Source of the DNA: Streptomyces antibioticus
GTDB lineage: Bacteria; Actinomycetota; Actinomycetes; Streptomycetales; Streptomycetaceae
NCBI RefSeq assembly: GCF_001514065.1
Contig: NZ_KQ948424.1
Span: 407,568 to 471,567, forward strand
Direction: 5' to 3'
DNA length: 64,000 nt
Made by a program: the position numbers and the translations under genes. Positions 8,405-16,153 of this stretch are shown here, in pieces. A model generated the notes under the pieces. The model saw only the letters and a program-made list of their open reading frames with translations, had not been told where the DNA came from and made no database searches. Each line of letters opens with the position of its first letter. Positions within the stretch are counted from its first letter, which is position 1.

Positions 8405-9048
8405 GTGCGCCCCATCTCGACGAGCAACCATCCACCCCCGCGCGAACGGCCCCCCACCGCTACGAGCTCATCCTGCCGCCCGGCTGGGTTCGCATCCCGC
8501 TGCGTGAGGGTACGCAGGAGGCGCTCGAGAAGATCCTCTTCTCGCACATGGAACAAGTCCCGGAGGGCATTCCCCGGGACGACGCAATGCGGTTCCGCCT
8601 CGACATGCGCCGTCAGTTGGAGAAGCAGGCCCGCGCCGCCAGGCGAAACGGGGGCCTTGACCTCTACCTTCCGGTGCGACCACGCGGGGGAATCTTCCTG
8701 ATGGCCTCGTTTGTCGTAGCCGAGATGCCGATCGGCCAAGACCACGGCGTTCCTCCGGAGGCGGTGCTCGCTCAGTTGGTCGACGACGGCGTTCCCGGCG
8801 GAGCGGCGACAAAGGTCGACGTGGCGGGAGCGCCCGCCCTGCGACGGGACTACAGTCGGGCCCTCGACGAGGGGGAACTGCTGACACGTCGCGTCGATTA
8901 CGTGATCCCTGTGGCTAACGCTCCCGGCCACTGGATCAGCATCAACTTCTCCACCCCGGGTGACGGCGACGTCGACAGTGAATTCACTGACGTGCTGGTC
9001 GAGTTGTTCGACGCCGTGGTCAGTACGTTCAGATGGAGTCACGAGTGA
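8401..9048 (+). CDS. Hypothetical protein of the T7SS cassette (first of a pair)
   Basis: A 215-residue soluble protein, start TTG 8401 overlapping the upstream stop (TTGA). Early on it reads ILPPGWVRIPLREG. The following gene carries a similar W-(V/I)-R-I-P-L block, suggesting the two are distant paralogs. No signal peptide or known catalytic motif was seen. The position next to an effector/immunity pair suggests a chaperone or secretion-associated role in the cytoplasm, but this is context only. Confidence 0.72.
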   Translation: MSAPHLDEQPSTPARTAPHRYELILPPGWVRIPLREGTQEALEKILFSHMEQVPEGIPRDDAMRFRLDMRRQLEKQARAARRNGGLDLYLPVRPRGGIFLMASFVVAEMPIGQDHGVPPEAVLAQLVDDGVPGGAATKVDVAGAPALRRDYSRALDEGELLTRRVDYVIPVANAPGHWISINFSTPGDGDVDSEFTDVLVELFDAVVSTFRWSHE

Positions 9049-9701
9049 GCTGGCTCAACGTCAAGCACGCGATGGAACTGTCCCCGTGGATCCGCATCCC
9101 GCTCATGTGGCCGGAGCCGGGGCTTGAGGACGTCGAGGAGGCGCAGACACCCGAGGCGTGGGCGCGTTACTGGGCTGAGGGTCTCTGGGCGGATTACGCG
9201 CCGGAGAAACCGGAGCCGGGCGAAGTCGACCTGCTGACGAACATCCTGTTGATGTACGCCCTCCGGGCTCCGGCCGCCTATCCGGACTTCGAGGTCTTCC
9301 TCCATCTCCCGCACCCGCGGGAGATCCCGCTCCCTGCGTATGTCGACCTGGTGGAGATCGAGGAGGGCGAAGGCCGGGAAACGGCGCTGCGTGAGCTGAC
9401 CCATGCCGATGCGAACTACACCGTCGAGCCGCCCATCGTCGAGGACTTCGACTCGCCGTATTTCGGAGCCGGCCTGCGCGTGCTGCGCTACCACCAGGAC
9501 GAGGACAGCAACGAGGTGCACGTCGGCCTCCGTTACGCCTGGCGCTACGAGAAGGGCCCGGAAGCCGCGGACGTCCTGATCATCCTGGCCGACGACGACG
9601 CCGGCCGGATCCTCCGCTCGCTCGACGATGTCGACGAGTTCGCCCGAACCATCCGAATGAGTCCGGACGAGGAAGCGGACGCCTGGACGTCCTCCTCGTG
9701 A
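9045..9701 (+). CDS. Hypothetical protein of the T7SS cassette (second of a pair)
   Basis: A 218-residue acidic protein with LSPWIRIPLMWPEP near its start, echoing the upstream gene. GTG 9045 gives a GTGA overlap with the previous stop and has GGAG 6 nt upstream; ATG 9033 is an alternative without a binding site. It ends in an acidic, Ser-rich tail. Tight coupling suggests it works with its neighbour. Function unknown. Confidence 0.7.
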   Translation: MSWLNVKHAMELSPWIRIPLMWPEPGLEDVEEAQTPEAWARYWAEGLWADYAPEKPEPGEVDLLTNILLMYALRAPAAYPDFEVFLHLPHPREIPLPAYVDLVEIEEGEGRETALRELTHADANYTVEPPIVEDFDSPYFGAGLRVLRYHQDEDSNEVHVGLRYAWRYEKGPEAADVLIILADDDAGRILRSLDDVDEFARTIRMSPDEEADAWTSSS

Positions 9702-9713
9702 GGCTCCCGCTCA

Positions 9714-9751
9714 CGGCGGACCTGGGCCGCGCTCGGCACCCAGGTCCGCCG
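9714..9751. terminator. Bidirectional terminator between convergent genes
   Basis: CGGCGGACCTGGG at 9714-9726 and CCCAGGTCCGCCG at 9739-9751 are a perfect 13-bp inverted repeat with a 12-nt loop. It sits exactly between the plus-strand stop at 9701 and the minus-strand stop at 9768, so it can serve both transcripts. Confidence 0.75.
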
Positions 9752-9767
9752 CCGTCCTCACGACTGC

Positions 9768-10805
9768 TCAGCGGTTGACGGCCTGGATCTCCTGAACGAC
9801 GACGTCCTGCGTGGCCCCGAAGCTGCCGTCGGGCAGGTCACCGCCCGCACCGCCGGTGCCGGTCCAGGTGATCTTCCAGGTGACCGTGGCCCGGAGGGGG
9901 TACGTGCCGTCGCCGGAGGAGCGCAGGTACTTCACTCCGCAGGGCGGCGTCTCGTCGGCCTTCCCCTTGGCGTACGGCGCACCGATGCGACCGTTGTTGA
10001 TCTCGCAGACGCCGGATGCCGGGTAGGTGACGGCGTCGGCGGTGCCGGGCTCGATCTTGAGGGACACCGGTTCCGCGGTCGCGGTCGCCGAGATGCCGAT
10101 CTCCTGGACGGAGGCCGTGACGGAGACCGGCTTGAAGTCGGCGGCGTCGAGCCAGGCCCAGGTCGGGAGGTTGACCTTGGTGGCGTTGGCGGGAGCCAGG
10201 GTCACTTTGGTGCCGGGGACTCGGATCTCGTTGTAGGCGAGTTCGGCGAGGATCTCGGGGGTGACGGCGTTCTCGATGTTGGCAGGCGGGGCGTCACCAG
10301 TGTCCACCCAGAAGTAGTCATCCTCGAAACACGAGTCCCAGCCGGGCGGGTAGCTCTTGTTGACGTACGTCCCCCACCAGAATCCGTCGCCGCTTTTGTC
10401 CTTGTTGAAGCCCTTTTTCTCGTCGTTGGCGTTGTACTTCTCCCGCTGTGAAAGGTCCCACTGCGATCCGGTGGATCCGGCCTCCCAGATCGGCTCCAGC
10501 TTCTTCTGCAGCTGATCGGGGGTATACATCGGGGCGTACCAGCACGCGGGGGGTGTCCAGGACGTGGTGGAGGTCAGTGCGCCCGTGGAGTTACCGCTGC
10601 CGTTCTTCGAACGGTCGAAGACGACGCCGCCGACGGTCACACTCAGCGTGCCGTCGTCGTGGGAGTTGGCCCCCTGGTTCGTCCCTCCGTCGCCGACATC
10701 GCCGTGGTCGCCCAAGTCCGCGAAGGCGGTCTGTGACGCGAAGGCGGAAGCAAAGACGAGCGTCACAACCGTTGCGACCCTCGCCAAGTTCCTTACGGCT
10801 GGCAT
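9768..10805 (-). CDS. Secreted protein of unknown function
   Basis: A 345-residue exported protein. A Sec-type signal peptide (VATVVTLVFASAFASQTAFA) covers about residues 9-29. The mature part is polar, Trp- and Gly-rich, with paired Cys (ACWYAP, WDSCFEDD, GVCEIN, PPCGVKY) that could form disulfides. The C-terminal part has Ig-like strand texture (TVTWKITWTGTGG). ATG 10805 follows an AGGGGGG run and overlaps the end of the upstream lipoprotein gene by 13 nt, so translation is coupled. It was not assigned to a named family. Confidence 0.8.
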   Translation of the reverse strand: MPAVRNLARVATVVTLVFASAFASQTAFADLGDHGDVGDGGTNQGANSHDDGTLSVTVGGVVFDRSKNGSGNSTGALTSTTSWTPPACWYAPMYTPDQLQKKLEPIWEAGSTGSQWDLSQREKYNANDEKKGFNKDKSGDGFWWGTYVNKSYPPGWDSCFEDDYFWVDTGDAPPANIENAVTPEILAELAYNEIRVPGTKVTLAPANATKVNLPTWAWLDAADFKPVSVTASVQEIGISATATAEPVSLKIEPGTADAVTYPASGVCEINNGRIGAPYAKGKADETPPCGVKYLRSSGDGTYPLRATVTWKITWTGTGGAGGDLPDGSFGATQDVVVQEIQAVNR

Positions 10806-11449
10806 GCCTTGTCCCCCCTGTCGGACACAACGTTTGCGGTCTGCCACACACCATCGGCGTTCTTGGTAAGGCTCGAGTGGTACAGCACGTAGGAGTTGGC
10901 GGTCGCCGCCTCCTTCTCGACCTTCTGCGTCTTCCTGTGCTTGATGTAGGCCTTGCTCTCGTCGGAGCAGTAGGTGACGTAGGCCTTCGCATTGCCGGAA
11001 AGTTTCACGTCGTAGTCGAAGTACCGGATCTCACCCACCCAGGTGTCCCCGGAGTCGATGAAGCGCTGGACATAGGTGATCGAAGACTCCAAGGCCGTGC
11101 CCGTGTTGTAGAAACCGAGCGCCTTCGTCCCTGTGCTTCCCTCGAAGATCGCCTCGTTCAGGGATTTGACACTCAAAGTGCTGTCCGACAGGGCTGCGTC
11201 CTTCGCCGCGTTGCCGGTCTTCTCGTACTCGAAGACGTTCTTGGCGTCGGACGGGAACGTGATCTTCGGGCGGCCGGACGTGTCCGACTCGCTGGGGCTC
11301 GGTGACGCCGGCGCGCTGCTGCCGGTGTCGGCTCCCGCGATCTTGTCGTTGTCCTTCTTGGGGCTGTCATCGCTCCCGCACGCGGACAGCGTCAGGGCCG
11401 CTGCGGCGGTCAGCGTGAGCGCTGCGATCAGGGTGGGGCGGCGATTCAC
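10793..11449 (-). CDS. Lipoprotein
   Basis: A 218-residue lipoprotein: signal LIAALTLTAAAALTLSACG with lipobox LSAC (Cys about residue 22), followed by a charged, Ser/Pro-rich linker typical of surface-exposed Streptomyces lipoproteins. The mature domain (NAAKDAALSD... YVTYCSDES) looks like a small alpha/beta fold of unknown role. GTG 11449 has AGGAG about 7 nt upstream. It overlaps the secreted-protein gene downstream, and the two probably work together at the cell surface. Confidence 0.82.
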   Translation of the reverse strand: MNRRPTLIAALTLTAAAALTLSACGSDDSPKKDNDKIAGADTGSSAPASPSPSESDTSGRPKITFPSDAKNVFEYEKTGNAAKDAALSDSTLSVKSLNEAIFEGSTGTKALGFYNTGTALESSITYVQRFIDSGDTWVGEIRYFDYDVKLSGNAKAYVTYCSDESKAYIKHRKTQKVEKEAATANSYVLYHSSLTKNADGVWQTANVVSDRGDKACQP

Positions 11450-11792
11450 GATCGGCTCCTGGTGAGGCGAGGCTTCTCTTGAGCGAACCAACGCTATCCA
11501 GCGGGGTGGGGTGACACCAGGGTGAAGCGGCCCACTCAGTGGTGCGAAAGGGGCCAAATTGGCTGCACCCAGGCTCGATTGAGCGGTCACGGTTGCGTAA
11601 CGTGCGGCGAACTGGTTGTTCCACTTATGAATGAGCAAAGGAGGAGGTGGCGAGGTCGTTTGCACCCCTGCCTCTCTCGTCTGCTCTTGGGGCGACAGTT
11701 CACTTCGGCTCCCTGGGATGTGTGTGTTCTCTTGGGTGAAGCGACGCTATCCAGGGCACGTCAGTTGCAGGGTGTGGAGAGAGGGGCCCGGT
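11450..11792. other. Divergent intergenic region with a duplicated promoter-like block
   Basis: A 343-nt region between the lipoprotein and the DUF192 gene. A 28-nt block occurs twice in the same orientation, at 11474-11501 and 11727-11754, with 24 of 28 bases identical; both end in ACGCTATCCAG. Read on the minus strand, each copy contains TGGATAGCGT, which could be a -10 region. The first copy is well placed to drive the lipoprotein gene. No gene is supported inside. Confidence 0.5.
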
Positions 11793-12173
11793 ATGGGGCG
11801 GCGGTTGCGGGACGGGCGGGGGTTGTTGGTTGTGCGGGGGGACGTGGGGAGCGTTTCCGTTCCGTTGGAGATCGCCACCTCCTACCGGGCCCGTACCAAA
11901 GGGCTGTTGGGGAGGGACGGGATCGAGGGGGCGCTTCTCTTGTCGCCTGCCAACAGCGTGCACACCTTTCGGATGCGGATGCCCATCGACGTCGCCTACC
12001 TCGATCGTCGGCTCGTCGTCATCGCCGTACGGACCATGCGGCCCGGGCGGCTGGGGTTGCCTCGGATACGGGCTCGGCATGTGGTGGAAGCCGAGGCCGG
12101 TGCCATGGCGGGGTGGGGGCTGCGGCCTGGCGTGCCGGTGGAGTTCGTGGCTGGAGCCGATGCCGCTGCGTAG
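11793..12173 (+). CDS. DUF192 family protein
   Basis: A 126-residue protein of the DUF192/ThrRS-editing-like small-barrel family. The diagnostic segments are RTKGLLGRDGIEGALLLSP (the family R-x-x-G-L-M-x-R block, here with Leu-Leu), VHTFRMRMPIDVAYLD and ARHVVEAEAG. Biochemical function is unknown; some members are exported, but this start (ATG 11793 behind GGAGAGAGGGG) gives no signal peptide. An upstream in-frame extension lacks support. Confidence 0.88.
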   Translation: MGRRLRDGRGLLVVRGDVGSVSVPLEIATSYRARTKGLLGRDGIEGALLLSPANSVHTFRMRMPIDVAYLDRRLVVIAVRTMRPGRLGLPRIRARHVVEAEAGAMAGWGLRPGVPVEFVAGADAAA

Positions 12174-12222
12174 GGGGCGGCGTTGCGTGGTGCGTGGTGC
12201 GCGCTGCCCTCGCGCCCTGCCC

Positions 12223-12813
12223 TCACCAACCCTGCTGCTCCTCCCCCACCACCTCGCTGCCGAGGTACGCCGCCAGCTTGCGGGCCCTCGGCAGGTCGCC
12301 CCACTTGTCCGTGTGAACGAAGACGGTGTGGTGCTCGGCCCAGCCGTCCCACTGGGCATGCTCACCATGGAAGACGACCTGGACGCCGTCGTACCTCGGC
12401 GTGCCGTAACACTCCGCCTCCTCGTCCTCCGGCCATCTGCCGCGCCACTCGATGGCCGCCATGCCTGCGCCGAGGGCCGCCACGAAGCGGTCCTCCACAT
12501 CCCCTCGCGGGAAATCCTCCGAGAGGTTCAGGGGCAGCGCCTCCTCCAGCGTCACACGGTCCGCGGTCGTCACATCCGCCTCGAAACGGAGGTAGTCGCC
12601 CGTCGCCGGGTCCCTGCGAGCATGCAGGTAGTCGTACGGGCCCTGCGGAAGTACCTCCGCCATCCGGCGCGCCTCCGCGACCGTATGCAGCTCCGCCATG
12701 AGCCACACCTTGTCGTCGGTCTCCTCCAGCAGCTCTACGAGGCGCCTGGCCTGCGTGTATGCCGTGGCTGCGTCGGTGGTACGGAGGACCGGATACGCCC
12801 TGGAGTTGCCCAT
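12223..12813 (-). CDS. Hypothetical protein downstream of the regulatory cassette
   Basis: A 196-residue, Trp- and acid-rich soluble protein that I cannot assign. ATG 12813 (M-G-N-S-R-A-Y) lies 11 nt past the DUF397 stop, so it is probably in the same operon as the HTH regulator. Middle segments such as LMAELHTVAEARRMAEVLPQ are helical, followed by a beta-rich C-terminus with several Trp (WDGWAEHHTVFVHTDKW). Ribosome binding site weak (GAGG). A different upstream start in this frame would overlap DUF397 extensively. Confidence 0.72.
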   Translation of the reverse strand: MGNSRAYPVLRTTDAATAYTQARRLVELLEETDDKVWLMAELHTVAEARRMAEVLPQGPYDYLHARRDPATGDYLRFEADVTTADRVTLEEALPLNLSEDFPRGDVEDRFVAALGAGMAAIEWRGRWPEDEEAECYGTPRYDGVQVVFHGEHAQWDGWAEHHTVFVHTDKWGDLPRARKLAAYLGSEVVGEEQQGW

Positions 12814-12823
12814 GGGCGGAGCC

Positions 12824-13042
12824 TCACACGTCGATGCGGAGCTGCGCCAACGCGTTTCCCTGAGCCAGGGCTTCCATGAAGGGCCTGAAGGTGGGAATGG
12901 GGAAGGTGAGCATGGCTCGGGTGGGGGCCTTTGAGTCGCGGACGCCCACGTGGGTGGCGGTGTTGGCGATTTCCACGCAGGCGTTGCCATCGTCGGGGCC
13001 TGAGTAGGACGACTTCCGCCAGTTGTCCATGGAGTGCCTCAC
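12824..13042 (-). CDS. DUF397 domain protein
   Basis: A 72-residue protein with the family signature WRKSSYSGPDDGNACVEIA and VRDSKAPTRAMLTF. In Streptomyces these small proteins are encoded beside WhiJ/Scr1-type HTH regulators; together they behave like antitoxin-type or developmental regulatory pairs. GTG 13042 makes a 4-nt GTGA overlap with the upstream regulator stop, indicating coupled translation. An internal ATG (13030) is an alternative start. Confidence 0.93.
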   Translation of the reverse strand: MRHSMDNWRKSSYSGPDDGNACVEIANTATHVGVRDSKAPTRAMLTFPIPTFRPFMEALAQGNALAQLRIDV

Positions 13043-13875
13043 AGGTCTTTCGCCAGCCGGTGGATGAAGTCACGCGACCGTTCGGGGTCGAGTGACACAG
13101 CTTCCACCTTACGGAAGCGCGTTCGAAAGGCCTCGAGTTGGGCTTCGGAGTCGACGAACGCCAGGCCGTGAGGTACGTCGCGCACCACGGTGTCCAACTT
13201 GGAGAGAGGGCCGCCGACATACGTCATGGCGCTGGCTGCACTGCCGAAGCCGTCCAGGTCGAACGGGATGACGCGCACCGTGATGTTGTCGGCCTCCGAG
13301 GCCTCCACGAGTTTGGAGAGTTGGGCCCTGGCAACGGCACGGTCGCCGACCCTGATGCGCAGGGCACATTCGTGGATCACCAACTTGTAGGGGGTGCTGA
13401 TCTGCTGGCGCCGCATTCGATGACGCAGGCGCAACTCCAGCTCGTCAGATGCGAGTTCGGGGACCCTGGAGGAGAAGACCGCGCGAGCGTAATCCTCCGT
13501 CTGTACCAATCCCGGGACGTACAGGATGGCCACCTCGCGCAGGAAAGTGGCGTGGTGCTCCAGCTCCGCCAGATCCAGGAATGACGTGGGCAGCAGCCCC
13601 CGGCACTCCTCCCACCAGCCTCGCGTTCGGTCCGTGGCCATGGCGACCAGCGCGTTGATGAACTCCTTGTCCGTACAGGCGTAGTGGGACGCGAGTCGTT
13701 GCAGACGCTGCTCGCTGACCCCTTTCATGCCGGACTCGATCTGGCTGATCTGGACCCTGTTCACCCCGAGCAGCGCCGCTGCCTCGATCGCCGTGAGTCC
13801 GGCGGCCTCGCGGAGCCGGCGCAGTTCGACCGCCAGACGCATCTGACGCGCAGTTGGTTCACGCCTCGGGACCAT
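13039..13875 (-). CDS. HTH regulator with Scr1/DUF5753 domain
   Basis: A 278-residue regulator. The N-terminal XRE-type helix-turn-helix spans about residues 12-66 (LRRLREAAGLTAIEAAALLGVNRVQISQIESG). It is followed by the DUF5753 sensor-like region with the typical segment LYVPGLVQTEDYARAVF and HECALRIRVG. WhiJ of S. coelicolor belongs to this family and represses development. It heads an operon with DUF397 and the 12223-12813 gene, and faces a HATPase gene, the standard three-part layout of these cassettes. Autoregulation through the 186-nt divergent region is likely but no operator was identified. Confidence 0.92.
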   Translation of the reverse strand: MVPRREPTARQMRLAVELRRLREAAGLTAIEAAALLGVNRVQISQIESGMKGVSEQRLQRLASHYACTDKEFINALVAMATDRTRGWWEECRGLLPTSFLDLAELEHHATFLREVAILYVPGLVQTEDYARAVFSSRVPELASDELELRLRHRMRRQQISTPYKLVIHECALRIRVGDRAVARAQLSKLVEASEADNITVRVIPFDLDGFGSAASAMTYVGGPLSKLDTVVRDVPHGLAFVDSEAQLEAFRTRFRKVEAVSLDPERSRDFIHRLAKDL

Positions 13876-14061
13876 CCGCCGCTCCTCGACTCAACACGCC
13901 TGCTGGTGAGGCCCGTTCGGGGCCAGATTACGCGATGAGCTTGCCGGAAGTTACATGTACCCCCTACCGTCAGTGACGCAACGCACACGCTGCGGAAGTG
14001 CACCGCTCCGCCCTGCCACGACGGCTGCGGCATCGCCCCCCCCCACGAACGGAGTTCATCC

Positions 14062-14454
14062 ATGTCCGAACCCTGGGAGTACACGCTCTACATCCCGAAC
14101 GACGTCCGCTCCGTCACCGTCAGCCGCCGCACCCTCCGCCTCATCCTCACCCTGCACGGCCTGATCAGCCTCGTCGACGTCGCCGAGCTCCTCGCCTCCG
14201 AGCTGGTCTCCAACGCCGTACGGCACACGAAGGGGCCCGCCGCGCTGCGGGTGCGCTGGGCGGCGGGCGTGTTGCGGATCGGAGCCTGGGACGCCGACCC
14301 GCAACCTCCCCAGCCCGTCGCGGAGTTGGGACTGGCAGAGGAAGGGCGGGGACTGGCACTGGTCCGGGCCTGCGCCGATCTCTGGGGCTGGCAACCCCTG
14401 TCACGAGACGGCAGGAGCGGGAAGTACGTCTGGTGCGAACTTGCCGCCGCCTGA
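14062..14454 (+). CDS. ATP-binding protein (HATPase, anti-sigma-like)
   Basis: A 130-residue GHKL-type ATPase domain. The N-box ELVSNAVRHTKG and the G-box region EEGRGLALVRACADLWGW are clear. Free-standing domains of this kind resemble RsbW anti-sigma kinases. Its divergent position next to a Scr1-type regulator and DUF397 gene is the usual setting in Streptomyces, where the ATPase belongs to the same regulatory unit. ATG 14062 follows CGGAG at good spacing. Confidence 0.88.
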   Translation: MSEPWEYTLYIPNDVRSVTVSRRTLRLILTLHGLISLVDVAELLASELVSNAVRHTKGPAALRVRWAAGVLRIGAWDADPQPPQPVAELGLAEEGRGLALVRACADLWGWQPLSRDGRSGKYVWCELAAA

Positions 14455-14520
14455 CCCGTTGCACGCCGTTGACCTGGCGAAACGGAAGTGTCCCGTCCAT
14501 GTCCTTGATCCGTAACGATC

Positions 14521-14550
14521 GCGGAGGGTGTCTGGATCGGTGCCCTCCGC
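14521..14550. terminator. Hairpin after the HATPase gene
   Basis: GCGGAGGG at 14521-14528 pairs with CCCTCCGC at 14543-14550 (8-bp stem, 14-nt loop), 67 nt past the HATPase stop. No T-tract; it could also be part of the leader of the next gene. Confidence 0.4.
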
Positions 14551-14573
14551 TGTGCAGAATTCAGAGCGCCAGC

Positions 14574-14621
14574 CCAGTCCAGACAAGTCCAGTCCAGTCC
14601 AGTTCACTTCAGTTCAGTTCA
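14574..14621. repeat. Short tandem CAGTC/CAGTTC repeats before the DUF4232 gene
   Basis: Degenerate 5- to 6-nt tandem units (CCAGT, AAGTC, CAGTT) fill about 48 nt just upstream of the ribosome binding site of the DUF4232 lipoprotein. A slippage-prone leader or spacer; no binding protein can be named. Confidence 0.6.
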
Positions 14622-14640
14622 CATCATTCGGGGGAACACC

Positions 14641-15345
14641 ATGGGCGCTGCCCGCATCAGACTCAGGACGTACGCCCTCGGCGCCGCGGTCGTCGCCGCG
14701 TTGCTGGCCACCACGGCGTGCGAGCCGGGCGGGGGTACGGATGACGCGGCTGCCAGCGGTACGCCGTCCAGCGCCTCCGGTGCGTCCGGTGCGTCCGACG
14801 CGTCCGACGCGTCCAGCAGCACTCCGAGCGCGCCCGGTACCGTCACTCCCGGCGCCGACGACGAGAACTCCGGTGGGTCCACCGGTGAGGAAGCCCGGCC
14901 CTGCACCGACTCCGACGTCTCCGTCGTCTCGAAGGTCTATCCGCACGACGAGGCCCGGCATCTCCTCCTCACCGCCACCAACATCAGCGACTCGAAGTGC
15001 ACGCTGTATCTGTACCCGTACGTGTCCTTCGGTGACGGTGCCGTGGAGCAGATCAGTCCCATGGAGTCCAAGCCCAAGAAGCTTGCGACCGTCGCGCCGG
15101 GTGGGAAGGGGTACGCGGGGCTGTTGCTGTGGCGGGCGGACGAGAAGACGACCGCCGTGAAGTCGATGACGGTCGGCTTCGTGGACAGCGAGCTCGTCGA
15201 GGCGGGCGTCGCTCAGCTCGCCGTCGAGTTCCCGGACGGGACCGATTTCCTCAACGTCGGGGATCCCGCCGTCACCTCCACTCCTCAGGTCACCTACTGG
15301 AACACCGACCTCGCCGCGACCGAGAAGTTCATGTTCGCCAGGTGA
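14641..15345 (+). CDS. DUF4232 lipoprotein
   Basis: A 234-residue secreted lipoprotein. The signal peptide GAAVVAALLATTACEPG ends in lipobox TTAC (Cys about residue 27). A 60-residue Ser/Ala/Gly linker follows, then a beta-sandwich-like DUF4232 domain (TDSDVSVVSK, LLLTATNISDSKCTLYLYPYVSFG, VAPGGKGYAGLLL) with the two conserved cysteines (RPCTDSD and SKCTLY). ATG 14641 has GGGGGAA upstream. Role at the cell surface unknown. Confidence 0.9.
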   Translation: MGAARIRLRTYALGAAVVAALLATTACEPGGGTDDAAASGTPSSASGASGASDASDASSSTPSAPGTVTPGADDENSGGSTGEEARPCTDSDVSVVSKVYPHDEARHLLLTATNISDSKCTLYLYPYVSFGDGAVEQISPMESKPKKLATVAPGGKGYAGLLLWRADEKTTAVKSMTVGFVDSELVEAGVAQLAVEFPDGTDFLNVGDPAVTSTPQVTYWNTDLAATEKFMFAR

Positions 15346-15383
15346 CGCCGAGGCGCTCGAACGCCGGCTGGTATTACTGGTGC

Positions 15384-15761
15384 ATGCTGGAAGAGACGGC
15401 GCGGTCCGCGATCGACACGTTCATCTCCGCCTTCAACGCCTCGGACGACGCGTATGTGACGTCGCTGCTGTCCCAGGCCCTGACCTCGGACGTGGTCTTC
15501 TGGGGGCCGTTGGGGCGGAGTGAGGGGATCGAGGCGGTCGAGCGGTTCGTGCTGGACATCCGGCGGCATCCGGCCGGGGCGGGCACGATGGTGCGCTGCT
15601 CGGCGGTGGACATGCCCGATGAGTGGGCGCGGTACGAGTGGGTCTTCACCACCCCGGACGGGGGGCCTCGGCTGGCAGGGACGGACGTCGTCCATCTACG
15701 CCGGAGCCTCATCGACCAGATCATCGTCTTCGCCGGGGAGATCAAGCCGTCGGGCGCCTGA
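15384..15761 (+). CDS. SnoaL-like/NTF2-like protein
   Basis: A 125-residue alpha+beta barrel protein: helix AIDTFISAFNASDDAYVTSLL, then VVFWGPLGRSEGIEAVERFV, the classic SnoaL-like pattern, ending in strands VVHLRRSLIDQIIVF. Such proteins are polyketide cyclases, isomerases or simple binding proteins; no active site can be assigned. ATG 15384 has a weak binding site. The gene ends just before the Rhs remnant. Confidence 0.8.
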   Translation: MLEETARSAIDTFISAFNASDDAYVTSLLSQALTSDVVFWGPLGRSEGIEAVERFVLDIRRHPAGAGTMVRCSAVDMPDEWARYEWVFTTPDGGPRLAGTDVVHLRRSLIDQIIVFAGEIKPSGA

Positions 15762-15783
15762 GCAACGCCGTACGCCGCGCTCA

Positions 15784-16153
15784 CGACCAGAATGGTCGGA
15801 GACCTACGCATACGACGCAGCAGGCAACCAAGTGTCCGCGTCGTGGCCCACGTCCCATGGTCGAGAGGCGATAGGCACACGCACATACGAGGGCACTCGC
15901 ATCCGTCGCGCAGGTGACGTCCGCTACGAACACGACGCCCTCGGCCGCACCGTCCTGCGTCAGAAGAGCCGCCTGTCCCGCAAGCCGGACACCTGACACT
16001 ACGAGTGGGATGCCGAAGACCGCCTGACCCGGGTGACCACACCGGATGGCTCCCGCTGGCGAGGATATCGATCCTCTACTCGAATACGATATCCCGAAAC
16101 TTTCACCCGAACAGATCGCGAAATTTGTTGAGGAGGCGCACAAGCGTGCCTGA
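15784..16153 (+). pseudogene. Rhs/YD-repeat protein remnant (C-terminal toxin end)
   Basis: A broken Rhs gene. From about 15784 one frame reads YD-repeats (ETYAYDAAGNQ, VRYEHDALGRT), then hits TGA at 15994-15996 where intact Rhs proteins have Trp in W-x-Y-x-W-D. The same frame continues with HYEWDAEDRLTRVTTPDGSRW up to about 16060. There it is joined out of frame to a tail (frame shifted +1) reading DIDPLLEYDIPKLSPEQIAKF and ending at TGA 16151-16153. The tail looks like the end of an Rhs C-terminal toxin, because an immunity-like gene starts inside its last codons. So the N-terminal bulk is missing, one nonsense change has occurred, and the core-toxin junction is deleted. Confidence 0.78.
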
